DNA from: Cephalotrichum gorgonifer
Lineage: Eukaryota; Ascomycota; Sordariomycetes; Microascales; Microascaceae
NCBI GenBank assembly: GCA_900312665.1
Contig: ONZQ02000013.1
Coordinates: 868,001 to 932,000, forward strand
Length of the DNA stretch: 64,000 nucleotides
Reading direction: 5' to 3'
Position 1 is the first letter of the stretch. Each line of letters begins with the position of its first letter. Of the stretch, positions 1 through 11,217 are shown piece by piece. The notes below the pieces were generated by a model, which was not told the DNA's origin, made no database searches, and worked only from the letters and a program-made list of their open reading frames with translations. A program made the translations under genes and the position numbers.

Positions 1-1981
1 CGTCGTGCCAGGTTACGCAGCCGAGCCGTCGCACCCCGTCGGGCTCTTCGGCCAGCATTAACAGCCCGCAGCGAGTTCTCTACTGCCCTCCCGCGTGCAG
101 CACCGGGCCATCTAGACTTCGCGGATCGTCGCGATGCCGCCGACGTCGAGACGGGGGCGTATCCCCTCCAGACCTCCAACCACTCCCCTCGAGCGTCGCA
201 AGCGCCCACACGCCAAACAACGACAACTCAGACCAACAAACCCTCCTCCCGCCCGACGACTCTCCCCGCCCCCATCCGCACCCCGCGCCGAGGATTCCAT
301 AACTACTTCGTCACCCACCTCCCCTCCTCGTCTATGCACCCGGACAGGCGACGCTTCTCGGGGCCCGGCCACGGCCTCCCCCGGGACGCCTCGGTCCCGC
401 ATACCCCGCAGAACGGACACTCCCCCGCTACCATCGCGGGCCCCGGACTCGCCGGCCGTGACCTGACCGTCGTGCGGATCCCCCTCCGCAGCGCGAAGCA
501 CCACTTCGGCTCCGCCACCGCCCGCGGCACGCGCCCGTACAACGAGGACACGGATCAGGCCGGCACCATCGACATGCCCGCCTTCGCGAAGCGCGCCCCC
601 ATGAGCCTCGTGAGGTCAAGGTCGCCGGGGGGCCCGCGGGCCGGCCAACAGGCGGACGTTACGTCGGCGGATAGCTCGTTCGGGGACCCACAGATCTTCT
701 ACTTCGGCGTGTTCGACGGCCACGGCGGCAGCGAGTGCTCGCGCTTTTTGAAGGAAGAGCTGCACGGCTATATCGAGCTGGCGTCGGCGGAGCTGGGCCT
801 CCTCAGTAGCTTGGGGAAGAAGCACCGGCCCGGTGTCCTCCAGCACCGTGACGACACTCAGGATACCAGGGACCCCGAGACGGAGGCTGACCTGGAGAGG
901 CCCGCTGGTGTCGAGGCAGAGTCAGCGCAACCCGAGGCGGGCACCCCGGTCACACATCAGCCCGCCATCGCCGGCTCCGACCCCCTCCCCGCCCGCGTGC
1001 GCAACTTCCCCTCGGCTGTCCACAAATTTACCGGGCTGGTGGACGAATACAAGGACACCGTAGGCGGCTACTTCCGCCGCTTCCACCCAGCCCACTTCCC
1101 GCTCCCTCCCCCCCGGTAGCAAACCTCCCTCCCCCTCCCCTGCGGCACCCCCCACGAACCCACAGATCACTGTCGAGTCCGTCCTCGAATACGCTTTCCT
1201 CCGCGCCGACCTCGACTTCGTGACCGCCCAAGCCAGCAAGCCCGACCCCTTGGCCACCGACGCGCCCCTTAACAGCGACGAAATCCTTGGCCTCCCGCAC
1301 GTCACGCCCTCGGGCCATCGCATCGGCGGCCGCTCTCGCTTCCGAGGAGGCTCCACGGCCTCAATAGCCCTCGTCTCCACCCCCACCCCTGCGCCCTTTT
1401 GGCACCCATCCGCCCACGCGACCCTCATGGTCGCGCACGTGGGCGACACGCGCATCATCCTATGCGACACCGCGACGGGGCTCGCGGTCCCCGTGACCTC
1501 CGACCACCACCCCACCTCCCCCGCCGAGGCCGCCCGCCTCAGGCGGTACGCGCCCGCGGCCTCGCTCGTGACGGACGACTCCTTCGGCGAGCAGCGCATC
1601 GCCGGCCTCGCGAACTCGCGCGCCTTCGGCGACGTTGCATCCAAGCGCATCGGCGTGTCCGCCGAGCCGGAGATCACGCGCGTGGAGATGGCCCCGGCGC
1701 AGTACGCCTTCCTCATACTCTGCTCCGACGGCATCTCGGGGACCCTGTCGGACCAGGAGATGGTGGATATCGTGAAGGAGGCGGCCACCCCCGACGAGGC
1801 GGCGACCGCTGTCGTGAACTTCTCGACCGAGGTGTCGACCGGGGACAACGCCACGTGCCAGGTCGTTAGACTCGGGGGCTGGGAGAGGAGGAGCGAGGGC
1901 GGGCTTGGGAGCCTGGGTACGAAGGAGGTGAGGGATTTAAGGAGGGCCGAGGCGGTAGACCCCAGGAGGGGGAAGAGGTGA
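1..1981 (+). CDS. PP2C-family protein phosphatase, PTC6-like (5' end outside window; apparent frameshift)
   Basis: Mn/Mg-dependent Ser/Thr phosphatase of the PP2C family, closest in remembered architecture to mitochondrial Ptc6/Aup1. The frame is open from base 1, so the start codon lies upstream. The first residues are rich in Arg and Ala, like a mitochondrial presequence. PP2C motifs appear in order: RPYNED near 535, VFDGHGG near 710, the AHVGDTRI strand near 1435, SDHH near 1500, NSRAFGD near 1615, LCSDGISG near 1720 and GDNATC near 1845. The frame of the first part stops at 1117-1119, directly after seven Cs at 1108-1114. The next frame is open across the same place and continues the domain to the TGA at 1979-1981. 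No intron restores the frame, because the only GT-AG pair nearby (1116-1165) gives the wrong phase. I infer a one-base insertion or sequencing error rather than a dead gene, since all catalytic motifs on both sides are intact. Confidence 0.85.
1108..1114 (+). other. C7 homopolymer at the PP2C frame break
   Basis: Seven consecutive Cs where the PP2C reading frame moves forward by one base. Removing one C would join the two halves into a single frame. The tract lies in a Pro/Ser-rich linker between the conserved GGYFRRF block and the LEYAFLRADLDF block. Confidence 0.7.
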
Positions 1982-2829
1982 TCGTTGTTTATAGACGGGG
2001 TCTTTTTTTTCATGGCTTGGTTCCCCCACCACTCCGGCGCCCGTCTCGGGTGATGGGCCGTGGGGTTTTTTCTTTTTCGACATCATGGGGTGGTTTCGAC
2101 TTGACGAGACACGGTATATATCATGGAACTCTTTTTTTTATCCCCCTAGGAGGAGAGGGGGAGGGGCGGATACATAGACTGGCCGGTCAACTGGACATGC
2201 ATAATGAGGCGTTTTGGGCGAAATGGGCCGCACGCATACGTGTCTGCCCTTGCTGGGTTGATCCTTTCCACAAGGAACATAATCATTGATTTCTTTCCCT
2301 TTTCTTCTACATTAATAGACGGGGGGGAAGGGGGGGGGAGACTTCGGAAGGCTGAGAGATAGGGGCCATTTCTTCACCACCACCCCCGGGCGGATTTTCT
2401 CTCGATGCTCCAAGAAGGGGAGAAACGCGGCATTTAATAGAGAGCATTCGATACGGGAACAGTACCCCTGTCACCCGAGCCATTTTTATTTGGTACACAA
2501 GGAAATGGTATATATGACTCGAATAGAAACTATGGAAACTCCCCTGTGAATACTTTTCTACCAAATACGAGACTTCGTTCGACCTTCCCCTTCTTTCTTC
2601 ATCCTCATGTTCCCCCCCTTTTCCATTCACCTGTATTCGTAGCTCCCTCGCAGAAAATATCCTCCCCTCCCTCCCGCTCCCTCCTCCGACGCACGCGTAA
2701 AAATCGTGAGAAACAAACTGGCTCTATAGTCACCCCAGAAGAACGGTATACGGATGATTTCACCGCATAAACCTCCTACGCCACAGCCGGCCCAAGACTC
2801 CTAGCCCGGGATGCTGATATATCTAGGCA
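1982..2829. other. Convergent 3' spacer, PP2C / HET-C
   Basis: 848 bp between two genes that end towards each other. It holds T-rich runs after the PP2C stop that could serve 3'-end formation, and two G runs (G7 at 2321, G9 at 2330-2338). I see no gene in it. Confidence 0.6.
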
Positions 2830-5723
2830 TTACCTGTACTGGGGATACCCCCCGTACGGAGGCTGCTGCGGCGGGTAGCCCTGTCCACCGTACGGCGGCT
2901 GAGGCCCCGGGCGATACCCTTGCGAAGGCGCCTGTTGTCCCGGGTACCCCCCTTGCGAAGGTGCCTGTTGTCCCGGGTATCCCCCGTGGGGAGGCGGCTG
3001 CTGGTATCCATACCCCTGTGGCGGAGGCTGTTGGTACCCCTGGGGAGGCGGTGGCTGATATCCCTGCGGGGGTGGTTGTTGATAGCCGTGCGGGGGGGGC
3101 TGCTGATAGCCCTGCGGAGGGGGTTGTTGGTATCCTTGAGGAGGGTAGTCTTGTGGCGGCTGCTGATAGCCACCGGGCCCTGGGTATCCCCCTTGCTCCG
3201 GCCTCCCGTATCCGGGCGAAGGCCCGCCGGGTCCCGGGTATCCCCCCTGTGCCTCCGGCCTTCCATATCCGGGCGATGGCGCACCAGGCCCCGGGTACCC
3301 CCCTTGCGACCCTGGTCTCCCGTACCCGGGTGAGGGCCTATTCGAATACCCTCCCTGTGGACCCGGTGAATTCCCACTGTACCCTCCCTGCGTCCCAGGT
3401 CTCCCGTAGCTAGACGAGGATCCCCCGTAGAACGACGCCGCCTCGCCGCCAGAGTGCGGCCCATACCCCTGCGACGAGCCCCCCTCGTTTTGATATCCGT
3501 AACTCGTCTGGCTCGGCGGGAACGCGGGCGACGGCCCGCCGGACTCCTCCGCGTCCCACAGATCCCTCGTCTTCACCTGCCCCCACAGTCCGCCAGCGGT
3601 CTTACCGTGGCCCCCGTCGTGGCATGAGTGGCCACCGACGCCCCTGCTCCCGGCAGGTTTCCCGTGTAGCACGTGGTTATCCCCGCGGCGGACGGATTGG
3701 GAGGAAAGGAGGTGCGGGATCTCGCTACGGCGCGGGTGCTCCTGGTACCACAGACGCACAGTGTTGAACATGTCGCGCTGGATTTCGATGCTCTCGTCGC
3801 GAAGGGCGGGGTGGTGGAAGGCGCGGAGAGCGTCGTTGACCACCTCGTCTACGGGGACGTTGGGATGCTCCCAGGCGAAGAGCACGCGGCTTGATGATTG
3901 TTAGTAAACATATCTCGTGAAACGGACAGGACAGGACGGAAGTGTATCTTACGGTACTGTGTATTGGAGGATCGTCGCGGCGACCCTTCCACCGCACGAA
4001 TTCAAGATATTCGTAAAGTGGTCCTTCGAGATCATCGAGTGCGTCGGGTCCGAGCACCGCGGGTTATTCCACGGCTCATACTGCGAGTTGGCGCTAGCCG
4101 TGACAACGGTCGAGGAGCCGTCCTTCAGGACCTTTGAACACTGCTGGATGATGGGCCTGATGAAAGGAGCCAGGAGGCCTAAAACGAACGCCGTGAGGGT
4201 CTCGCCGATGTGGTCCAGCAGCTTCTCAAGCCCGGGAATCTTGGAGATGCCGGCGCTGATGGCCTTAACGATCTTGTCGCGGAACTCAAGGATAGGATAG
4301 ATCCGACTAGCGGTCTTGACGGGGTCAAAGTTAGGACTCATGCCGGGAATGACGTTGACATTATCGCGCGTAGTGGACCTGTCGTTTTCGCGCTCCTGGG
4401 CCTCGGACGCGGCTCTTAGACTCTGTGCCTCAGAGGCGAAATCGCCGCCGACGCCGGGGAGCTTAGATATCAGGGAAATAAAGTCCGCACCCCCCCCACC
4501 TGATGACCCGAAGCCTCGAGACGACGAGTCGCCGCCTCCCTTCTCAGCATTCTTGAGGGCGATGTCAACCTCGTCGACCTCTGACTGGGTGAAGTGGTCC
4601 GTCGCTTCACTTTAGAGGGGTTAGTAAAGGAGCAAAACGCCCAGGCATCCTAAATCCACTGCTTACCCGATGACAGAGTGCAAAAAGTCTACGGCGCCGA
4701 AGGTGCCCGTCACGAGGGGCCAAATCCTCTTCCCCCGGACGTTAATCTCCGTAGAGGTGCCAACATGAGCGAACACTTCACGATGGCCCATCTCTATTAG
4801 AGCAAGCTCGCAATAGTTGGTGTGAGCGCCGAAGTCCTCCATGCAATGAAGTGCCTGGCCAAGGCACCTTAGCGCCTCGCAGAGGTCCTCGGTTTTACCC
4901 TTCCCGCTGCCGGAAGTGTAGAGTCGTCCGTAGTGGATACACCTCGCGAAGCTGAAGCGCAGGTACCCCGCGCTCGTGGCCCAGTCGCCGGACTCGTTCG
5001 CTATGTAGTTCTTCATGCCCGTCCGCATGTCAATCTCGGTCTCGATGGGGCGCACAGGACCGCGGAGTCGGGGGTCGAACTTCCTCGCGTCTTGATTCTC
5101 ACCATAGCCGAGGGGGTTGTCGATATGCTCCTCGGGGCGGTAGACGCCCAGGCGGTCGGCCGTCACCTCGAACTCTTCGGTCGCATACCCAAAGGCCATG
5201 AATGAGAGCACCCATATCTAGTTCACGGGGTGAGTACGGGTTTTGTCTAGTGCGGAGTCACGGGTCGCGACGTACGAGAATGCGGATGGTGTCGGCGTTA
5301 ACCGGGCCCTTCAGACTGCCGACGTCGATGGCCTGTGAGTAGTCGCGAAGCCAGTTGCCGAAGTAGGTACGCTTGATGAGCATCGATGTCCATTTCTTTC
5401 CATGGATAAACGCGATAGTCGCGAGTATGTCCTCGATATCTAAGGGGCCAGTGTGTTAGTTGCGCCCCGCGTAGAGGGTTCCGGACCTGCAGCGCTCCAG
5501 TGATAGCAATATAACTAACCTCCATGACGCCAGTTGTGGCCTTCGACCTATGATCCCGTCAGCTCTTGCACGTCTATGCGGTCGGTTCGCGGAGGGTGCG
5601 AACCTGGGCGATTGAAGGGATATTTCCAGCCCCGAAGGCAGCGGCGGGAGAAGGTAGGAAGACTAAGGCGAAGAGAAAGGCGAGGAGCCAGGAGCTCCTC
5701 TGCCCGAGGTCAAAAATGGCCAT
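2830..5723 (-). CDS. het-c: HET-C heterokaryon incompatibility protein
   Basis: Secreted or plasma-membrane glycine-rich protein of the HET-C/TinC family. In Neurospora, unlike het-c alleles trigger heterokaryon incompatibility and cell death. Exons on the minus strand: 5723-5604, 5547-5520 (28 nt), 5439-5276, 5217-4667, 4609-3953 and 3889-2830, giving 859 aa. All introns are GT-AG, and several have ACTAAC branch sites. An N-terminal signal peptide ([19 protein letters not shown], ending near AAAFGAGN) fixes the start at 5723. An upstream in-frame ATG at 5867 would bury the signal. Conserved blocks include [57 protein letters not shown] and [14 protein letters not shown] Gly/Ser-rich stretch follows near residues 300-330. 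The C-terminal third is proline, glutamine, glycine and tyrosine repeats, as is typical of the family. Whether this locus has polymorphic alleles cannot be seen from one sequence. Confidence 0.95.
2840..3420 (-). repeat. Coding repeats in the HET-C tail (QGYQQPPP and [14 protein letters not shown] units)
   Basis: On the minus strand this stretch encodes about eight imperfect copies of an 8-residue QGYQQPPP unit. They are preceded by about four copies of a longer SPGYGRP-(2-4)-QGGYPGPG unit and followed by two [11 protein letters not shown] units. Near-identical units suggest slippage or unequal exchange, so repeat number may vary between strains. Confidence 0.85.
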
Positions 5724-7408
5724 CGTTTCGTCGTAGTTTGGGAGTTCAATGTGATGAAGGAGGAGGAAGAGGAAGAGGAGGAAAAGTTGGCGGGGTAATA
5801 ATAGCTTGGCGGGGTGCCGAAGACTCCAAATATTCGTAATGACGTTACTTGTTGACTTGTACCTCAATCGGCCGACCCAGACGGGCAGGGAACAAGGGAT
5901 AGTAGGAGTGTTTAGTAGATGTCAAAGCTGCCGCTACGCATGAAGGGACGGATTTACAAAATGCGATGGAAATACAAGATAGTCGGGAATCGAGGAAATA
6001 CAAAATGACGAGTCGATTTCGTACATCTACCCTCCATTCCAGAAGTGGTGAATGGCGATAACGTGAGAACAGGACATCAGCTCGCTTGGTGCCATTACCC
6101 AAAGCAGAAGGAAGCACAGTAATTTCGACTCGTCCACGTAAGTATAGTTACAGCTGCAGAAGTAGGAGTGCTATCATGGGCATCTTCTTACCTCCCTCTA
6201 CCACGTCACTCCCACCAAGCCTCCAGCGGCTGTGCACTAGCAGCAGTGCCGAGCTACATTGAACGCAAGTACTTGTACTCCATGGTCTTGCGACTAGCCC
6301 ATCTTGCGACGAGTCCCAGGCGCTAAGGTACTTGAGCACTAGAGGGCCTGATGTCATGTTCTCGACGGTCAATTGATCAAGACACGGTCCAATTCCTCGC
6401 CTCACGTCAGCCCAGGTGGGTGGGCATGGTCCAGAAGCAAGCCTCTTGTGGGGATTATCGAACCAGCCAGTCAGCAAACCCAGGCTCGTAATTCCAGTAA
6501 TCTGGCGCAGGGGAATACGGAGGCCTCGGCGCTTCTGTCAATACACACAGCCCTATGGAACCGGGTGATGTATACTTTGTCATCGGTGGGATTGCTGAAC
6601 CTGCTGCAGCTTGCGCCTCTGGTACTCCCGTACTTGTAGTACCTATTCTTATTGCTCGGATTCGGACCGCAGGTGCAAGTAATGCTCCGTATTATGCCAG
6701 GGCTAGCGTCTCTCACTACAAGTAAACTCCGAAGAAGCTAATGCTTTAGTCCAGGGCTCTGCGGCTGCCTATTTGCTTGTTCTCGTTTGAGTACAAGTAC
6801 AAGCAAGTACGAGATATCGGAAATCTCCATCAAGCAAAAGATCGATGCATCACGAATCGAGATCCTCCTCTCTCCCAGGAAGCTATAAGACGTATAAGTC
6901 CATCGTTGACCAGCATATTTGTGAACGCCAATGCACACTACTTGTCAACCCTTCTGAGAAGAGCCATGAACCAATACGTATGAACATGAATAATGGACGA
7001 TGGACGGCCTCGGTACTGGTATGGATATCAAGATCGCAAATTCCTTCAGATGTTACCTACCCTAATATCGGACTAGTGTGATCGGCACCAAGAGGTGTTC
7101 TTGGGACCACCAATTTCCCCCCAAACAGGGGACCCAGATGTTACGAAGTACTTGCCAGTGTTGTTTATTACCACCTGTATGTTGTAGGTGTGCTAGTGTC
7201 CGCACCAGGGAGGGGGGATTCATCGAGGACGGTCTGGGCTCATCCGAAGACCAGTCGGTGAGGCCATCCTGTATAACATTAGTAGCACGAGTATTTTTGC
7301 AGTACGAGGACGGATAAGATGGTCCCGAGTGGCCTGAACACTAACATCCACTTGAACAGACCCACGCCAGAGGCTATGTTGGACCGCAATGCTTGGCAAG
7401 AAACCTGC

Positions 7409-7429
7409 AAAAAAAAAAAAAAAAAAAAA
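7409..7429. repeat. Poly(A) run, 21 nt
   Basis: Uninterrupted run of 21 A residues in intergenic DNA. It could be a simple microsatellite or the tail of an old retroposed element. No flanking target-site duplication or coding remnant is evident. Confidence 0.8.
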
Positions 7430-7709
7430 CTACCAAATAATTAACTACGAGTGAGTGCCGACTCAGAATGAGAGTGCCTGCGGTTGGTGGCCACTTTCCT
7501 CACCAGTCGCACATGACCAGCTTGCCGTGATCTTGCTGTCTGTAGAGAAATCGATATCTTTGCCTTTCCTCCCGCAACACGACGAGATGCAATAGTGGTC
7601 TTACAACGACTGTGAATCCCCGAGTCCCCGAGTCGGGATGGGTGACACTGACACGACCTGCGAGTACTCGTTAAATGGGTAATACCGGCCCCGCAGAAAC
7701 ACGCCACAA

Positions 7710-7717
7710 GTCACGTG
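7710..7717 (-). promoter_or_regulatory. CACGTGAC E-box-like element upstream of SCS7
   Basis: Reads GTCACGTG on the plus strand, about 535 bp before the hydroxylase ATG. The CACGTG core is bound by bHLH factors such as Cbf1 or Pho4 relatives in fungi. The same octamer lies before three other genes here. Function is inferred only. Confidence 0.3.
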
Positions 7718-8252
7718 TTATATCAAGTTCTGACATGGTTCCCGGGACTTCCGGGTCGACCGCGACGTATTAGTCGTGCTGCCGAGACAGGGGTTAGCGG
7801 GGGGACCTTGAAAATATAATTCGCGTTAATGCCACGACCAGTAGCAGGGGGGGGAGAGAAGGAGATTGATTTGTAGTCTTGTCAACGAATCTCGTTCGCA
7901 CCCCGTTTCTTGTAATACGTTCGTACCGTGTGCTTCCTTTTTTTCCTCTCCTTTTACCTAGTTCCCGCTCTTTGATCCTCCTAACCAAACTCGAAGTTGG
8001 TGTCACTTTAATACTCTTTTCGTCTCCCTGCTGCGCTGCGCGGCGACTGCATTCTCATTCTCTCGGCATAGCTATGTAGCGTAGTCACACTGTCGTCCTC
8101 AGATCCAAGTTAATATCGCTATTCTAATAGCTGCCGACCACTCCTCACGACAACCGCTCTCCCCCTCTCCTCCCCAACAGATCCTGTCCGTAATTCCTGC
8201 GCCTAAGACTCGACTCGAACCTCTAGTCCTCTCCCTCAACCTTCCGCCTACA

Positions 8253-9520
8253 ATGCCGTCGCGAACGCTCCCCACCTTCACTCGCGCCGAGGTCGAGGCG
8301 CACAACTCGAATAAGTCCCTTTGGGTGACGATCGGCACCAAGGTCTACGACATCACCGACTTCCTGGAGGGCCACCCCGGCGGGCCCGAGCTCATCGAGG
8401 AGTACGCGGGCAAGGATGTAGGCGACATCCTCAAGAATGAGGACTCCCACACCCACTCCGACAGCGCCTACGAGATCCTCGACGAGAGCCTTGTGGGCTT
8501 CCTCGTCGACTCCAAGACCGCCAGCACCAACGGGGCGGCAACCGCCGGCGCAAACGGCCATGCGTCGTCCCCCCAGCTCGACGCGGACGGCAACAAGATC
8601 CACCCGCGCACGGGGATGTCCCGCGAGGAGGACCTCAGCCGCGAGACGGACTACAGCGCAGACTACCGCACGCACAAGTTCCTCGACCTCGGCCGCCCGC
8701 TGTTCCCGCAGGTCCTCTTCGGCGGCTTCGACAAGGAGTTCTACCTCGACCAGGTCCACCGCCCGCGCCACTACAAGGGCGGCGCCTCCGCCCCGCTGTT
8801 CGGCAACTTCCTCGAGCCGCTGAGCAAGACCCCCTGGTGGGTCATACCTGTCGTGTGGCTACCTGCCGTCACGTACGGGACGAAGCTCGCCGCCGAGGGG
8901 TTCGACACCACCTTGCCCCTGGCGGCGTATTGGCTCGGAGGACTGGCGATATGGACATTCGTCGAGTATCTCTTGCACCGATTCCTATTCCACCTTGACG
9001 CGTATGTTCCTCTCCCCCATCCCCCCGGGCCTGTTCTTCTTCCCGCACACAAAGCCGTCACCCTTCCTCTCTCTCCAGCCTTTTCCCCATCCCCCGACGA
9101 CGACGGACACTCACTAACCCCCGCTCCAGTTACCTACCAAATAACAGCGTCGCCTTGACCGCTCACTTCCTCCTCCACGGGATCCACCATTACCTCCCCA
9201 TGGACAAGTACCGTCTCGTCATGCCCCCGACCCTCTTCGTCGTCCTCGCCACGCCATGGTGGCACTTCGCGCACTTCATATTCTCCTACAGCTGGCACGC
9301 CGCCACAGCGGTCTACTGCGGCGCCATCTTCGGATACGTTTGCTACGATCTCACGCACTACTTCCTGCACCACCAGAACCTCCCTCTGTGGTACAAGGAC
9401 CTAAAGAAGTACCACCTCGAGCACCACTTCCTCGATTATGAGAACGGCTTTGGGGTCACGAGCCGGTTCTGGGACCGCATCTTCGGGACTGAGCTTGTCC
9501 GGGTGGTCAAGACCGCTTGA
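8253..9520 (+). CDS. SCS7: Sphingolipid fatty-acid 2-hydroxylase (cytochrome b5 fusion), SCS7-like
   Basis: ER membrane di-iron enzyme that 2-hydroxylates the very-long-chain acyl group of ceramides. Exons 8253-9001 and 9130-9520 join to 379 aa. The 128-nt intron has GTATGT and CCAG ends and the splice keeps codon phase. Residues about 7-86 form a cytochrome b5 domain with the heme-binding HPGG at 41-44 and a second candidate His near 66-68. The fatty-acid hydroxylase domain follows, with hydrophobic helices and the expected histidine clusters: LLHRFLFH, HGIHH, HYFLHHQ and HLEHHF. Length and domain order match yeast Scs7. The upstream leader is C/T-rich. Nothing looks broken. Confidence 0.95.
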
Positions 9521-11217
9521 AGTGATGATAAGGGGGGTTGTGATTAAAGCAGAAAACGATAATGGTAATGGGGTTGGGGGCTGGGGTCTTTGGGAGGAAG
9601 GGAATTGGCGTGTAATATTGAACTCCGCTCACGGAATGGGCCTGCGCTACTTGGTTTTGATTGCTCGGTAATACTTCTAGGTGGATTAATGGGGGTAGCC
9701 TCTACTGGAGGGGGGTTTTCTGGGTATGGTATGGGATCTATCTTCCCCAGGGAAATGCGTATATTAGGCCGTTCACTTAATTTTACCTACATCTTAGGAC
9801 GTTCCTGTTTAGAACCGAATTTGCCATCTACACAGCCCCTCATGCTTAGCCCTACATATCCTTCTGATGCCGACTTACTCGCTCTTGTAAGTACTGAAGA
9901 CCACAAGAGGCATGCCACTCTGCATCTTGATACCCCATTCGGAAACCTGCCCAGGGAAACAGAATCAAACGCATGGAACCTGATGGCTGCCGGTGTAGCA
10001 CCCTCCCTCAAGCTCGAGCTCTAACGATGTCCTCATCCTACCATGCTTGTCCGTGCTCTCTCTGCTTCTTCTCACATTCCACGCAGCGTCACGCGGATAC
10101 GGGGACCTCTCCCGGTATGGAAGAACTGAGGTGCACTAGGACGGTCACTTCCACGGGATGGATCTTCTGCTTAATCCCACTTCTTCCACCGGGGGTTGCC
10201 AAGTCGGAATCAATTGAAAGATACGAAGGGCCAAATCAAAATACCAGATCCGAGAACACCAGGCAAAAATGCCGTCCGTCTCCCTCCGTTTCTTTTTCCC
10301 CTTTCCATTTCCATGTCCCCCTTTCCTTTCCCTTTTCACCCTATCCCCCTCAAAATGAAAATGAAAGAACATACAACAGACCCCGTTTTGTCATAAAACT
10401 CGAATTCCGAACTCCCTCCCCTAACACCCGTTGCAGTATTGTGCGGTCTCAATCTGGTGTTGCAACTTCAATCATCCTTTGTACAGGTCGCCGTGTCCAC
10501 ATTCATGCCCCTTTCACGTCTCTTGCATGCCCGTTGGGCGGTAGACGTAAGATTCGTTTCCCCGGAGTGTCCGCGTGAGTCGTCAAACCGTTCCCTGCCC
10601 CGGTATCACTAGTCTTGAACCATGTATGGATGATGTGTCGTGAACTTGGTCATTGCTCATAGCCAGTCGTAAAAAGTCGTTATCATGGTGTGTTGTCGTC
10701 CCGTAGAGTGTAGATGAGGAGAAACGAAAATTAAACTTTAAAAAGACTGAAGCAGAAAACACAGCAGCCGGAAGTCAAAGCTCAAATAGGAAATAAGACT
10801 CAAGGAAAGAAGGAAAAAGGCAAGGTGCAGTGGGAGTGACACTCAACCACAAGTCGAGAAAGACCGACCAAGGCGAAGAGAGAGTGACCTTCGGCCACGT
10901 ACCGTTCCGGAATGATGTTGTCTTGCTGGGTTGCTGCTTCCGTTACCGTCAAGTTCTCAAAGTCAGCAGACCAAATTGAAAGACACCAGTCGGATCAAGG
11001 ATAACCCAGGGAACCCCAGAAACCCAGAGAAGAAAAAGAGAGGAAAAGAAACAAGAACAGGCAGGAAGAGCTCATCCACCAGCTTCCGTCCAAGTCAAAT
11101 CAAGACAAAACAAAACGGGAGAAACTCGAAGGAGCAATGAAGAGAAAAAAGAAGAAGAAAAAAATCATCAACAGATCGCATTGCGGTCCTTCCCTTCGGC
11201 CCACCTCCTTCCCTTCC
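9521..11217. other. Convergent spacer after SCS7
   Basis: About 1.7 kb between two converging 3' ends. It shows purine-rich stretches at 10740-11150 and several short ORFs without domain features or splice partners. I see no supported gene or repeat. Confidence 0.5.

Larger units (their letters stand above)
5724..8252. other. Divergent intergenic region, HET-C / SCS7
   Basis: About 2.5 kb between two diverging starts. It is AT-richer than the genes, with only short unsupported ORFs. It contains an A21 run (7409-7429), many short GTAC-centred motifs (for example near 6254, 6618, 6790 and 7148) and a CACGTGAC element at 7710-7717. The last 400 bp before 8253 are pyrimidine-rich, like a fungal promoter and leader. 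I see no RNA gene. Confidence 0.55.

Noticed and set aside
1116..1165. 50-nt intron in the PP2C gene as an explanation of the frame change
   Set aside because: The GT and AG ends exist, but splicing them puts the downstream exon in the wrong phase, and there is no branch site.
922..2013. Long minus-strand open frame of 363 codons
   Set aside because: It is the antisense shadow of the PP2C gene; the codon pattern and motifs support the plus strand.
5574..5867. Upstream in-frame start (5867) for HET-C
   Set aside because: It would place about 48 residues before a clear signal peptide. Known HET-C proteins start at the equivalent of 5723.
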